Origin: Halichoerus grypus
Lineage: Eukaryota; Chordata; Mammalia; Carnivora; Phocidae
Assembly: GCF_964656455.1 (NCBI RefSeq)
Contig: NC_135719.1
Location: 70,482,283 to 70,546,282, forward strand
Direction of reading: 5' to 3'
DNA: 64,000 bases
Under the pieces are notes generated by a model, which saw nothing but the letters and a program-made list of their open reading frames with translations, was not told the DNA's origin and made no database searches. How positions within the stretch are numbered: position 1 is the first letter of the stretch; each line of letters opens with the position of its first letter. The position numbers were made by a program, and so were the translations under genes. Below, piece after piece: positions 1 to 14,000 of the stretch.

Positions 1-1636
1 TCAAGGATAAACTAGTAGAACTTCAGTGGGTATATAGACCTTTTGGAATCTGGCCTTGTAACAGGCCTGCAGACATACTTTGTTGTCATTCCTGCCTCTG
101 GGAACCTTGTGTTTAACTAAATGCAAATAATAGACAGATTTCTCTAGGACCAACACAGCTTAGTGATTAACCAGGAGGCTAACTTCACTGATACTCATGT
201 TTACTGTTGATATGTCATCACTTAGTCACTTCAGCTGTATTCAGAGCATCCTCATTTTATAGTCCAAGAAACAGACCTTCAGTCAAATGACTTCACCAGG
301 GAAGAACAGCATCAAGGGATGAGTAAAATTCATTTTACATTGGAATTTAGTACCTCTTAGTACCTCTATGCCATATCTGAAACTTGAGTCATATGCTCTT
401 CCGACTGAGTCAGCCAGGTACCCCTGTATTATAATATTTTCTAATCTGTTCTATTCGTTTCTCTATTTCTTTAATGTAGTCCAATCTACCAAACTGATTT
501 CATGACCAGTAATAGGTGTGACCTGCAATTTTAATCATGAGAAAAGAGATTAGCAGCTTGATTTAAAGGACTGTAAAGTTTGCGCACCGGTATAATGCAG
601 TTCCTTTCTCTCTGAAATGTTCTGGAAAATAACCTCTGCCTTCAGCTCAGGTCATGATCCCAGCGTCCTGGGATCGAGCCCCACGTCAGGATCCCTGCTT
701 GGCGGGAAGCCTGCTTCTCCCTCTCCCACTCCCCGTGCTTGTGTTCCCTCTCTCTCACTGTCTCTCTCTCTGTCAAATAAATAAATAAAATTTTTTTTAA
801 AAATGTGCAAGAATTGGGACCAAACTGAGCCCTTAATTGTATGTGTGTACATAGATAAATCTTGTAGTCCAAGCCTGCTCACTGTGACCTGGCATGGGCC
901 TGTTCCTAGAAGGTATTCAGTAAATATTTGTTGTCTGAATGAGTGACAGTGGTACCTACCGGTTTATTTATAATTCTGGGTTTCTTTAAAAGGACGAAGG
1001 ACGTCAAGGGAAACTGAGACAACTATATCTAATCACGGGGGCTATGTTGCCATACATTAAAAAGTACTTTAATTCCAGCCTGTCTTCATAGATTGATCCT
1101 AAGTTCACCTTAATACATAGAAGTCATGACCTGGATCTTAGTCCTGACCTCAGGGTCATTTTTCTGGGACTGACTTTATTCTTCTGAAAATGAGTGCTTT
1201 GGGAAAGTATAATCATTAGTTCCCAAATTATTGGTAGTCATGATTCCTGAGGGAAGCGCCAAGGAATACTGATTTTTATTCCCTCTGTATGAACCTAGGA
1301 ATGGCTTGACTTGTTTGAACTATGACACTATAACTATTTCCATGATAACATATTTTTCTGTTATGTTTGCTACATGTTTATAATTATATTGCCTATCAGT
1401 CTGTCAGTATTAGTAGGCTGCAGAAGTATATCTGCATATTAGGAGATGACAACCATGATTCTATTTTAACATCAGAGCACCTTGGTACAATGTGTCAAGA
1501 AATGTGGATCAGGCCTGGATAACCCTTTCTAGTCCTGGACACTATTCTGTTTTCAGAGATCTCTGTTTTTGCCACATGCATGCTGTCTTTCTCTTTTAGT
1601 ATTCCCTCTTAACATATCTTCTTCCCTTTTCTGCAG
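1..1636 (+). other. INO80: INO80 intron, 5' side cut by window edge
   Basis: No exon is recognisable here; it contains the truncated SINE at 635 and an L2/MIR-like tail near 905-945. The preceding INO80 exon must lie left of the window. Confidence 0.8.
635..803 (+). repeat. CAN-SINE, 5'-truncated
   Basis: Starts at tctgccttcagctcag, lacking the tRNA-like head, and continues to the (TC)n and (AAATA)n tail. Confidence 0.85.
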
Positions 1637-1709
1637 GAATGACATCTTTGTATTCCTGCTAAGCACACGAGCTGGAGGACTGGGTATCAATCTCACTGCT
1701 GCAGATACA
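1637..1709 (+). CDS. INO80: INO80 exon with helicase motif V
   Basis: The acceptor is ttttctgcag and the donor gtaagt at 1710. One leading base completes a codon from the previous exon, followed by 24 codons reading [20 protein letters not shown] and on to ADT. The Arg of STRAGG contacts ATP and DNA in Snf2 enzymes. Confidence 0.96.
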
Positions 1710-4700
1710 GTAAGTAATGAGCGCCACAACATACCAGATATGCAGGTTTTCTAGTATAAATATATTGTTCAGTTGGTATTATCCTTTGCTTTGGGTCACA
1801 CTTTTTATTTCTTTCCCTCATTATAAGACAATAGTTGCATTTTGGCTGACTAGTACATTTTAGCTCTCCATCTGGACTTTTCTGTCCATTCTCTGTGAAT
1901 AAGTTTCTTACACATTCATTCAACAAATATTTAGCGAATGCCAACTATGTGTCTGATACTGTTCTAAACACTTCGAGTACCTCAGTGAATAAACAGATTT
2001 AAATAATCTGGCTGGATTAACAGGTTTTTTTTAGGAGCTATAACTGAACAAAATCAGAAATGATTGTTTTATTGCTCTTATGCAATTATGCTCTTATTCC
2101 ACCATGGGAAAAACTCATACTTTTTTATCCCAAACTTCAAAAGGTGATTGGAGAGCAACGAAATTGGTAATTTAAAAAAATAAAGACATTGTATCAAAAT
2201 TATTTATCCTTTCATACCTAGTCTCCCTGGAAGAATACTTCAGTTGACTGAAATGGAAAAGAGCATTCCTTTTTGAATCTCAGAATTATTCCCAGTGTTC
2301 AAATATATTTAATAATTTCAGTAACCTTGAGACATAAAAATGCATAAGTGGGAAATTGTTTTGTAGCAAGTATGACTCTAAAAATGTCATTTTATGTGGC
2401 TGTTGTGGTGCTTCTCTGTGAAATACAGAGCATGAAAATTCCCAGAAATGGGAGGAGGATGCAAACCCCGGAGATTCATGGAGAAATGAGGTAGAATGGA
2501 GAAGAGACTTGAATAGACTCCCAAGCTGCAGAGCTAGAACTAGAGCCCATGTTTCCTAGTCTCCACCCCTAAGCTGTGTCCACTCTCTCTCCTTATTAAC
2601 TACTGTACTGTAGAGCTGCCTGACCTCAAGAAAGAAAAGCAGATTCTGTAACATCATTAAGTAGAATATCAGCACAGGAGTCAGCTGTACCTTCGTTGGC
2701 ATATAAAAACTCATCAGCCAGTTAACCAGGTTTGGACAAGGCTCCAGGGCCTGACGACTGCTGGAAGCCTAGCTGGGTAGATGCTAGATCTAACATGCAT
2801 CATCAGCTTCGGTACTCTTAAGGGAAGGCTGTCATTGGTGGTAGGTGTGTTCTTGTGGGTTCTCCGAGGTGGTGGCTCACTTGGTGTCACATCACATAGC
2901 AGAAATTTGGCTTTCTCTTTACTCCTTGGTTCCAGCTGTATTTTTTAAGCATTCCATACAGTCCTAACTTAGTCATACTCTCAGTGTGAGTACAGGAGAA
3001 ACCACTTTCTCCTAGTGAATCTTTTGGACTCCAGTCTCAGCCCCCAGCCCCATATTTATTCTCTTGGTTTATTTATAACCTTCTTTATTAACCATGCCAC
3101 TCCCTTTGCCTAAAACTCTCAGGGAATCTCCATCATCTTACAAGACAAAGGATAAGCTCCTTTACATGGCATACAAGGCCCTTCATTTTGTGGCCTTTAT
3201 CCTTTCCAGTCTAACTGCCAGACTTACTTTCCCCTTCCCAGAATTTATGTTCCAGAAATAATGATTCACTTTTTGTGCCTGAACATACCATATTGTATTA
3301 CACTGCTGCACGAACTCTTTGCTCAGCGTCTCTTCCACCTGGTAAACTTCTTTTTATTCTTCAAGACCCCATTCATGATCGGGGGTGGTGGTTTTATATG
3401 CACTAGTGTAGCTTCTCTGATAAGGTGACACTTGAGCCAGGATCTGAAGAAAGTGAGGAAGCAAGCCAAGCATATATCTGGCAGAAAGAAGAGCATTCCA
3501 GGCAGAAGAGATAAGTGCAAAGCCCTGCGGCGAGAACATGCTTGGCGTGATCAGGCCATAGCGAGCAGCCCTTTGTAGGTGGAACAGAACGAATGATGGG
3601 GAGAGGTTGTCAGATAAGTGTTGTGAAGCAGATCGTGGAAGCCTTCATGGGCTGTAAGACTTTTGAGATGGGAGGGCCCTGGAAGAATTTGAACAGAGTG
3701 GTAACTTGATTTGGCTTGGGTTTTAAATGTGTCCCTCTGGCTTTTGGGGAGTATGGTGGGAAGATCTACAAGGAGAAAGGTAGAAGCAGGAGGTTCAGTT
3801 AGGAGTTAGACACAAGGTGATGGTGACTTGGACAAGGGTTGAAGCAGTGGAGATGGGGAGAAATAATAGGAATTTCCATGTATTTTGGAGGCACAGGCAG
3901 TAGAGTTTGCTGCTACACTGGATGTGGGATGTGTGGGAGGTGTCAAAGAAAACTCCAAGGTGTTTGACCTAGGCAACTGGAATAATGGGGACATCAATTA
4001 GCAATTAAGGGGAAGATGCTGGGAGGAACGGGTTTGAGAGGAGAAATCGAGAGTTTGATTTGGGGTGTGTTCAGTTCAAGATTCTTAGCAAACACTAAGG
4101 GGCAAGGTCACCCAGGCAGCAGGGTCTGGAGTTCAGTAGAAAGCATAAGTTCATGTGATTAAAATGCATCTCAGCCTGCCTATCTCAGGTTTGGTCTATG
4201 GTTTCTTAAGGAACAGTTCTTGGGGCGCCTGGCTGGCTCAGTCAGTTAAACTTGATTTCGGCTCAGGTGGTGATCTCAGGGAGGGCTCAGTGGTGGGGGG
4301 CGGGGTGTGCTTGTCTCCCTCTCCCTCTGCCCCTCCCCCAGCTCACACACGCTCTCTTTCTCAAATAAATAAATAAATAAATCCTTTTTTTTTTTTAAAG
4401 GAATAGTTCTCCTAGTCATTTATTTGCATAGTCAAGAAAAAGAAAAAGCAGATTTGAGCAAGGAGATCCTGCTTTATGCTTCTAGTATTCACATAATTTG
4501 CCCTGTGAAGGTTAGGAGGTCTGCCAACCACAAAGAACCAAAGTAGGCCGAACCCATGGCTAGAGGAGTGGAAGTAGGAATCCCCGGGGCGCCTGGGTGG
4601 CTCAGTAGGTTAAGCGTCTGCCTTCGGCTCAGGTCATGATCCCAGGGTCCTGGGATCAGGCCCCACATCAGGCTCCCTGCTCTGCAGGAAGCCTGCTTCT

Positions 4701-4981
4701 CCCTCTCCCCCTCCCCCTGCTTGTGTTCCCTCTCTCACTGTGTCTTTCTCTGTCAAATTAAAAAAAAAAAAAAAAAAGAAGTAGGAATTCCCTTTTCATC
4801 CTAGGGACTAGAGAGAAAAGGCTCTGAATATTCTGAGTTTCCAATTCCAAAGTAATTTACATTTAATTTTGAGGGGAAGGCTTGGGGACTTACTTGTAAA
4901 TTAGAACCTCCTGGAGTACTTCTCAGTAAAATATTCCTCAAGATTGAAATGAATTTCTAGGTTATGCTTTATGTGAAGTCA

Positions 4982-5019
<38 letters not shown>

Positions 5020-8000
5020 TTAGAGAAACAATAGGCTTAACTGCTTGCCTGGCATTCTTCCTTTGTCCTGAGATTTATTTAGCTTTGGAAGATTCCCCAG
5101 AACCATTTATGGACAAGGAAGAAGTTAGTCAGCCTAAAATGTCAGGAAAAACTTAATGTCGATAAACATGTATTTTGTAAACAGTGGGACTCTGGCCCAC
5201 TCTGTTAGTAAAAACATGATTTTAGCATGTGATTAATGGCCCCTTACTGTTTTGTTCTTTGTATATTTTTCCTAAAGTAGGGAACTCTTTGCATTTGTCT
5301 GTCTTTAGGTGAACGGTTGTTATAAACTGCACTGTTTGTTTTGTTCCTGTGTCAGACCTGTTTTAAATGCTCACATGTAGAGAGAGACGGAGGAGGCTTT
5401 TTCTCTTGGTGGCAATGTGAGAATTCCTATATGTCCTATGAGACAACATGGGACAGACAGCTTTCAGCCCTCCCAAGGTACTGAGCTCCCACCCATTCTC
5501 TTGGGTGAGAGTTTCACCCTCCAAGTGTTGGTCCAACTTTTTCCAGTTGTTCGTCTCAAAATTTTCCTGTTTTCTGTTTCACTCCCTCATCCCCTGAAAC
5601 TCCCTCTCAGTGACCTGTGAAACCAGTGCCTCCAGCCCTTCTCAGCTCTCACCTCCCTCCTCCCCTCATGCCTGTCTAGCTTGGTGTGTACAACTTCATG
5701 AAGGTGCTATTAATATATTTCCCCTTAGTCATTGCTGGGCCATGCTTTGTGGCCATCCATTTGATTTGCTTTCATCTTTACTGGCTAAATTAGTTGTTCT
5801 TATCCTTTAATTGTTATTTGTTTTTCTCTAGAATGTCTCACTGAGCTCCATAAACCTGATTACCAAATCTAGGTGTCATCTCTTTCCCACTGTGGTGGGC
5901 ATTGTCTCCCCCAGCACCCCTCCTCACTGCCCCCAGTTCAAGTCCTGATTGATTCAGTGTTCATTTCATTGTCAGGTTAGATAATAACCATCTATCTGGC
6001 TTGGTTTTTAGTTCTCCCATTCTTGTGTTAACTTACTAGCTTATATATACTTCATACTCTTTTTCCTGGTAAGTATTTTTCTTAATAGAATCTTATTTTA
6101 TTCTAGTCCTCCCAAATTTCTCACCTCTTTTAACCCATTTAAATGATAATTAGCCACTAAATGTGGGAGTTGTTTTGAAGTTAAATTTCCAGCCTGTCTC
6201 CTTAACTTTAATTTTTTTACCTTTTATGAGCTCAAAAAACCTAAGTTGAATCAGGTCTGGTTGCCACTGAGACTTCCAGGAAAAAATGTAAATGTTAAGG
6301 AAGCACCTATGAAATGATTCATAACGTAGAACTTCCCACTATGAATTCCTGCTGCACCATTGCCTCAGGCTCAGGTAACTAGCTAAAGGTACTGTCTTTT
6401 GGATGAGACATCAGCTGTCATTTTCCAGTAATAGTCATTTTAGGTGTGTTGGGCAAGTAGTGTTTCTCCCCAGTCCAATCAGAGGCCTCCTTTTCATTAA
6501 CTCTGTCTTCCTATCCTTGTTCTCTCTGAAAGTTTAAAGTAGATTTTCTAGAATTTTGCATATCCTATTGAATCTCCAAAATATCCCATCGTCAGGTTTG
6601 CTCTGCTCCTCTACAAATGGCAAGTATTGTGTACTTCAGAATCCTAGGTCTGTGGACACTGTGGATTAGCAGTAAGTTTTCGTAATGATTTTCTTTTCTT
6701 TGGCAGGCAGTTAGTGATTTTCTCCCCAAGGATTCTGACTGATGCAAAAAATTGCGGGATTATACCTCGCATAAAAGCAAGACAAAAGAAGCAGCATCAG
6801 AAAGAGCCAGTGGGGGTTTTACTGTTGTAGGCAAGAGTGTTGCAAATGCCAATGTCTTTTGTCCATCTTCACTCAGAGTCTGAATTCTGCAGAGAATGGC
6901 AGAATTGTGTCCAATTTTAAATGAGAGAATAAATAAATTACTTCAGAATGAATCACTGAGTTTACATTTTTAGGCTTGGTCTAGTGTTGATCAATTCCCT
7001 TACAGATTCTAGTATTAATCGACTAGTGTTTGTGGAATTCTACTTTGCACAGATGGATGCTGTCTGTCCTACGATATAACCAGATAGGGAGATTTTTAAA
7101 ATAATACACATGAAATAATTGGACACCCATAGAAGATAGTGATTAAGTGAGAACTGGACCAGGATAGGCAATGCTTGCAAGGTATTGTTAATAGTGCAGG
7201 TTGTGGAGGGAGACTGTTAGGACCATGAACTCAGGCCAGTCTCTTCCTGATTGATAAGATGAAAACACGCCAGGTTTTTGTGAAAATTTAGTGAGATATG
7301 TATGCACACTAGTGCCAGGTACATTGTAAGTGCTGAACAGATTTTCACCATTATTATTTCTAGTAGGAATACACGAGGAATAGGGAAAAGGGACATTGTT
7401 ATAGGCAGGAGAAATCAGGGAAGCCTTCTCGAAAGTGGGAAGCTTGAATCAAACCTTAAAGGACCAATAGAGAAGAATTGAGGGACTACAGGTCAGAAAA
7501 AGAGCTTGAGCAAAAAGTGATGCAAACAATCATGAGTGAGGAGCACTGAAGAGACCTCTCTAACAAAAAGGAAGGGGCGTGTTTATTTTAGAAAAGAATA
7601 GAAATGAAGTTGGCTCAGTATAGCAAGGCCTGATTATTGAGGGGAGTTTGGACTTGGTGTGTTACCGCATAACTGGCAGGGAAATAGAGTGGCCCACAGT
7701 GGTAACCAAAGTAGACTAAAGAAGAGAGTGACTGAGCTCTAGAAAGCCTGCTGGTCTGACAGTGGCAGCGAGCCAGGTGTAGGTGATGAGATCCCAGTCC
7801 AGGATAGGGACAGTAGGACTATAAAAAGGAGAGGTTCATTTCTGAAGAAGCAGTGGCTGGATTTGGTGACTTGCTTGAATATAGATGAGGACGCATGAGG
7901 GCCATTTGGAACTGGCTTTCTTTCAGGACATCCCCTATATTCAATAGTAGCCTCAGGACTGAGGACCCAGGAGTCTGTTGGCTGTAGGATCACTTGTGGG

Positions 8001-11000
8001 GTGGAGGAGAGGAGAGGACATTCTGTTGTTGTTTATGTTTGTTGTTTAGCAAACTAAAAGTAGCTTCCAGGGAACCCTTAAATGTTTCTTTGCCGAATTC
8101 AAGGGATAGGAAATATGAGCCGGAGAATGCCAGGAAAGCTATGCCTATCCCTTACCATGGTAGGCTTAGTGTTAAAGAGAAGGCTTTCAGGGATGCCTGG
8201 CGGGCTCAGTTGAAAGAGCATGCAACTCTTGATCTTGGGGTCGTGAGTTCGAGCTCCATGTTGAGGGTAGAGATTGCTTAAATAAATACATGAAAACTTA
8301 AAAAAAAAAAGAGAGAGAAGGCTTTCATATCCCCCACCTCATAGGCCTACCACGTACTTAGGCTCTGTGATCTTGGATAAATTCTATAATTCCTATGTGT
8401 CTCAGTTTCCTCATCTATAAAATGGGGGTCTTAATAGTGCCTAAATCATAGTGATTATGGGATTTAAGTGAGTTAATACACATAAAGCAACTAGAACAGT
8501 GACTGGCAGATAGTGAGCACTAAGTATTAATTAACTATTAATATTATTGTTGTTCCCTCTTTTTAAATGAAAATCCTGAAAAAAAAAAAAGCTAGAGTAT
8601 GTCTATTTTGCCCAAGACAAGTGAAGGAATGGCTTGGTTTTATGAGTGGATGTCTGCTCATCTTAATATCCTGGGAAAAAATCTGGCATCAAACTACTGC
8701 AAATGACAAGTGGCTAGATTGCTCTCAGAATTCCTGGCCTTGCTGTAAGAGTGCCTCAGTCTTCGCTGTATTCTTGTCCTGCCCGTGCAGGTGATTTTTT
8801 ATGATAGCGACTGGAACCCCACTGTGGACCAGCAGGCCATGGACAGAGCCCACCGCTTGGGGCAGACAAAGCAGGTTACTGTGTACCGGCTCATCTGTAA
8901 AGGCACCATTGAAGAACGCATTCTACAGCGAGCCAAGGAGAAGAGTGAGGTAAGCAGCAGGCAAAGGAAGTACTGTAGTGGTGGAGAAGCTGTAAAGTAC
9001 AACCACATTTACTGGGCTAAGACCCTTGCCTTCTGTGGGTCAGGAAGGGGCGAAAAGTTCTTCTGAATAGAAAATAAAATCAAGCCCTGTACTGCCCTGG
9101 CTGTTCATTCCTCACTTTTCTATCTGAATGGTCTCTACAGGCTAGATTGGGCTGTTGTTCATGGCGGGGTGACACCAGTCATGGCCCTCCTGTTTCACAT
9201 ACTTTACCATTCAGGGGAATAAGGAATGACATTTGAGCTCTCATCCTAGTACTCTCAATTTGACAGCCTCTTTTTTTTTTTTTTTTTTTTTTTTTGATTT
9301 GACAGCCTCTTAAGTTGTATGCCAAATTTGCTAGTTTCCAAAGAAATGATTATTTGGGGGTTTGAGGGTTTTTTATCTTGATTTCTGTATTATTGGATCT
9401 TCTAGCTATCAATTAGCAGTCCTAAGCAAGAGAAGTTCTCATTGTTCTTTCTGTTGGATAAATAATCTGAATGAGCCAGTGAGATGAATGAGAAGAAATA
9501 GGGAATCCAAGTGCCAGAAGAGCAGATTGAGAAAGATGTTGCCTTGTTTCTGGATATTAGCCATAAGGGAATGGGTACCTGGTGGTGATGTTTTGATCTG
9601 CTTTGGTATAGATTCAGCGGATGGTGATTTCTGGTGGGAACTTCAAACCAGATACCTTAAAACCCAAAGAGGTGGTTAGTCTTCTTCTAGATGATGAAGA
9701 GCTGGAAAAGAAATGTACGTACTCTAAACCTCTTACTAAAGCCCTCTCCTCCCTATAAAAGATGTTTCTCTGGCCTCACCCATCCAAAAATGGTAGGGCC
9801 TCTTGGCTGTGTGCCAAGGGTAAGCAAAGCCAAAGATTGTATTTGGGTAGAAGCATTTTTTATGTTAATAACTTATATCAAAACCCAAATAAGAATGTGT
9901 TATGGAGGGGTGCCTGAGTGGCTCATTCGTTAAGCGTCTGCCTTCGGCTCAGGTCATGATCCCAGGGTCCTGGGATCGAGCCCCGCACTGGGCTCCCTGC
10001 TCGGCGGGAAGCCTGCTTCTCCCTCTCCCTCTCCCCCTGCTTGTGTTCCCTCTCTCGCTGTGTCTCTCTCTCTCTCAAATAAATAAATAAAATCTTAAAA
10101 AAAAAAAAGAATGTGTTATGGAGTAGAAGGCAAAACTCACATGTATTTTAAAAGTACTATGACTTTGAATAAATTTGCATCAGGGAGGCTGTATCCCTAG
10201 ACTCCTCAGCAGTAATGAATTTACTCTGTTCTGCCCAAAGAAATGTTTTTATGGAGAAGTTGGAGAAACACACTGCTGTAGCATTCTCCCATGTACTGCT
10301 GGCTTTTGAGAACAGTTGGTTTCAGAATTACCTTGTGAGCCCGTGAGGATGTCAGCATCACATCAGAAAGTATGATGAAGCTCCTTTTTTTTGAAGATTT
10401 TATTTATTTGACAGAGAAAGACACAGCGAGAGAGGGAATACAAGCAGGGGGAGTGGGAAAGGGAGAAGCAGGCTCCCCGCGGAGCAGGGACCCCGATGCG
10501 GGGCTCGATCCCAGGACCCTGGGATCATGACCTGAGCCGAAGGCAGACGCTTAACGACTGAGCCACCCAGGCGCCCCTGATGAAGCTCCTTTCTTACAGT
10601 GCTCACCTTGCCACCGCCTTCTAAAACCCTTTCAGGACTCTACAATCATACTTGATCTCTGCAATGCAGAGATATTAAAAGGCTGAAAAGAAAAGGAGAA
10701 AGAGGGTGCCTGGGCGGCTCAGTTGGTTAAGCGGCTGCCTTCGGCTCAGGTCATGATCCCAGGGTCCTAGATCAAGCCCCACATCGGGCTCCCTGCTCAG
10801 CGGAGAGCCTGCTTCTCCCTCTCCCTCTGCTGCTTCCCCCTGCTTGTGCTTGCTCTCTCCCTCTCTCTCTCTCTGTGTCAAGTAATAAATAAAATCTTTT
10901 AAAATTAAAAAATAAATAAATAAAAGAAAAGGAGAAAGAATAAAGGCAAGGAACAGCCCATGACAGTTAAACTGAATGATGGCTTGACCCCCAAAACTGT

Positions 11001-14000
11001 TAAAAATCCAAGAACTCTGTTCCCTCTCCACATTAAAAAACCAGTTAATCTGCCCTAGACAGATGTCCTACCCTAGAACATAAATATCACAGGGTGTGGC
11101 CACCTTAATTTCAGAGAATGAGAATTAGATTACCACAGATACTTCATCAGATCTTCAGATCTTTTTAATTTTCTTGATAGTGAGACTGCGGCAAGAAGAG
11201 AAACGGCAGCAGGAGGAAACCAACCGAGTCAAAGAGCGCAAGCGCAAGCGGGAAAAGTATGCAGAGAAGGTATCTCAAGCTTTGGGTGGCCGGCAGGGAC
11301 CAGCAGGGGACAGGGTGGCACTTACAAAAAAGGCTTTGGGTAGATGGCTTGTCATCTTGGTTACTGGTTGGTATCCAGCTCCAGCTGTATGTGGTAACAG
11401 TTCTGTGCTGAATGACATTTGATCAGGAGAAATGCGGCCTTGGTAGACCAGTAGTCCCCACACAGACCTACCTTGTCTGGTCACATGTAATTATGGAAAT
11501 CATTTGTCGGGGCTGTTGCAAAGCATAAGGCTAAATGCGGATAAGATGGATCTTACTTATATTATCAGATTGCGTAGAATCTTAGAAAGGGCCTAAGAGG
11601 TCATTATATCCATCCTACCTTAATTCTGCTAGTGTTCCATTCAGTGTCATCTGTTGTTGGAAAAAGAAATCACTGACCAATCTGTTCATCTCTTTTTCTC
11701 TAATTTATGTCAAAGATTTGAGCTGTTTTTTGTCTCCCTTCTGACATTTCCCTCCTGACCCCACCTGGCCAGCTGCGAAGTGGGATGTAATTCCCCTTAT
11801 ATTTCTCCCTGTCTTGCTCTTTCTACCAGAGTTTTATTTCAGTGATCCTTATTCTGGTCTTTATTGACAAGTAAATTGAAGTGAGGCCTTCAGGATTTAT
11901 TCTTGTTTCAGGAGTCGGCCCATTGGTTCTGACCGGGTTCCCAGACTTAACACCTAAAGATTGTTGGTTCAGAACCACTTTACTACCTTTCAGAAAGTAC
12001 TTCCTAATTTTTTCTGGTGGGTTTGGCTTACCTTTGGGTTTTGCTGCCCTTCCCATCTTTATCAGCCCTCGTTGGGCCCCTGGTCTTGAACAAGATAGCT
12101 ACTGTGAGCTTCAGGCATGTTGATAGCTCTGGGTCCTCAAGCCCAACAGTTATCCATGCTTCATTTCCCTGGACTGTTTGGTTTGTCTGAAGCACATGGT
12201 CTGACCACAGGTTGATATGATTCTGTCGTAAGTGGAGGTTGACTTCTTCCCCTTATCCAAGCTTGTATTGGGCCTCATGTCCCTTGTCCCTTCGGCCGTA
12301 TGGCCTTGATGGTCAGCAGCCTAGGAACTTGTCTGTATTATTTGATCATCTTCCAGTAGATATACCAGCTCTTCTTTTGTAAAATCCATACCCTCACTTG
12401 TACCTTCTGCTAAGCAGAACTCTCTCTAACCCAAAGGGTGCCCTGGTGTTCACTGTATCAAAGTTGAAAAATCCAGGAACTGTGACTCCACCCTCAAATC
12501 TCTAACCCATTACTTAACTACTATTTAGAATTAAAATAGCTTTAATATTCAGAAACCACATCAAAGAAGAAAAGGTGGTGGGGTTTTTTTGTTTTTTGTT
12601 TGGTTGGTTTTTATTTTAGCCCAAGTTCAGTAAATTTATTTTGCAAAACAGTTGATATCCTGAGCATTACTGAGCCAACAGGACATCAAAATAAAAAGCT
12701 GTCTAAAGTTAAAGGCACAGTACATTAACAAACAAATGACCCTCAGCCACAAAATTACAAATGCAGTTTGGGGTTGGGGTTGGCGGGAGGGGAAATAATC
12801 CAAACTACAGCAATGAAGTCTGAACCACAAAAGGTGGTTTTCTAATACAGGATATTGTAGGGTTTGCTGAGTTTGCATCAGAAGCCATCCCTGCTCTGAG
12901 TAAAGAAGTTTCAGATAAACATCCAGTGGTAGTAACTACACAAAGACATTAACCCTGATATAGGGGTGGATACAAATGCAGTTAGATACAGTGAGTGGAT
13001 GTGATTCCCAGAATTTTCCAAGCATATTCTGCAATTTCAGGTCCCTAATCTGTGACAGAGCCCTACTAAACTTGGTTCTAGACCTGCTTAATGTAGCTCA
13101 ACCCATAAGCATTTACATGTAAACTGAGAAAATAATGACAAAAGCAACCCATTATTTCTTGGGTATGATAAGAACCTTTGTTCTCCTTACGCATATTTAA
13201 AAAGAAGGCAGAGTGAAAACAGATGTGCAGAAAATACACTAAAGGCACTGGGCCTCCCTCTTGTAGGACTGAATCAGTTCCACCCCTACAAGTGCTGCAG
13301 CTCAGACATGCCCCTCATGGGTCAGGCTTCGTGCAGCCCTGATTCGGTGTGACTCGCCTGCCTCGCAGCTCTGTATTACTGGGGTAGAATATACATAAAC
13401 TCTTCTTAAGCTATGCCTTTCCTCCTTCCTTAGGAGTTTTTTCCTTCCTTAAAAGTATGCTAATGGAAAAAAAAAAAAAACCTGTAAGTTTACAGAGAGT
13501 CAGATTTCTGTCATCACTTTCTTTTCCAACCCCACTTTTCTTTTAGTGCCTATCTTCATGCTTTTTCCAAATTTCTTGATTTGTGTGTTCCCAGAAGAAA
13601 AAGGAAGATGAATTGGATGGTAAAAGGAGAAAGGAGGGTGTGAACCTAGTGATCCCATTTGTTCCCTCGGCTGATAACTCCAACCTCTCTGCTGACGGGG
13701 ACGACTCCTTCATTAGCGTGGACTCGGCCATGCCCAGCCCTTTCAGTGAGGTGAGGCTCCTTTTAGATGCCTTCATTCCAGCGGGGGACTATGTCCTGAC
13801 CTTGTAGCCTCTGCTTCTCCTGGAGTTCTCCTGCCTTGGGGAAGGGGGCTGCACATGGAATCCATAAGAAGAAAAGGAAATGAGGACAGGCTGGCTTCTC
13901 TGGAGCCAAAGCAGGGAATTTCACCGTCAGGAATGAAGCCAGGCAGGAGAGAGAAATAGTGATGAGGTCTGAGAAGCACGTCCTCACATGGGTATGAGGG

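Larger units (their letters stand above)
1710..8790 (+). other. INO80: INO80 intron (7.1 kb)
   Basis: The largest intron in the window, bounded by gtaagt and gcccgtgcag. Apart from the listed SINE, L2, MIR and GT repeats, I see nothing coding in it. Unlabelled parts (1716-3080, 5020-7200) look like ordinary diverged intron. Confidence 0.85.

Noticed and set aside
8567..9066. Open frames running past the INO80 motif VI exon
   Set aside because: Only 8791-8949 is coding. The extensions read through the acceptor and donor into intron.
13467..13481. Poly(A) run before an INO80 exon as a second retrocopy tail
   Set aside because: No target-site duplication or recognisable body is associated with it; a simple A run is enough.
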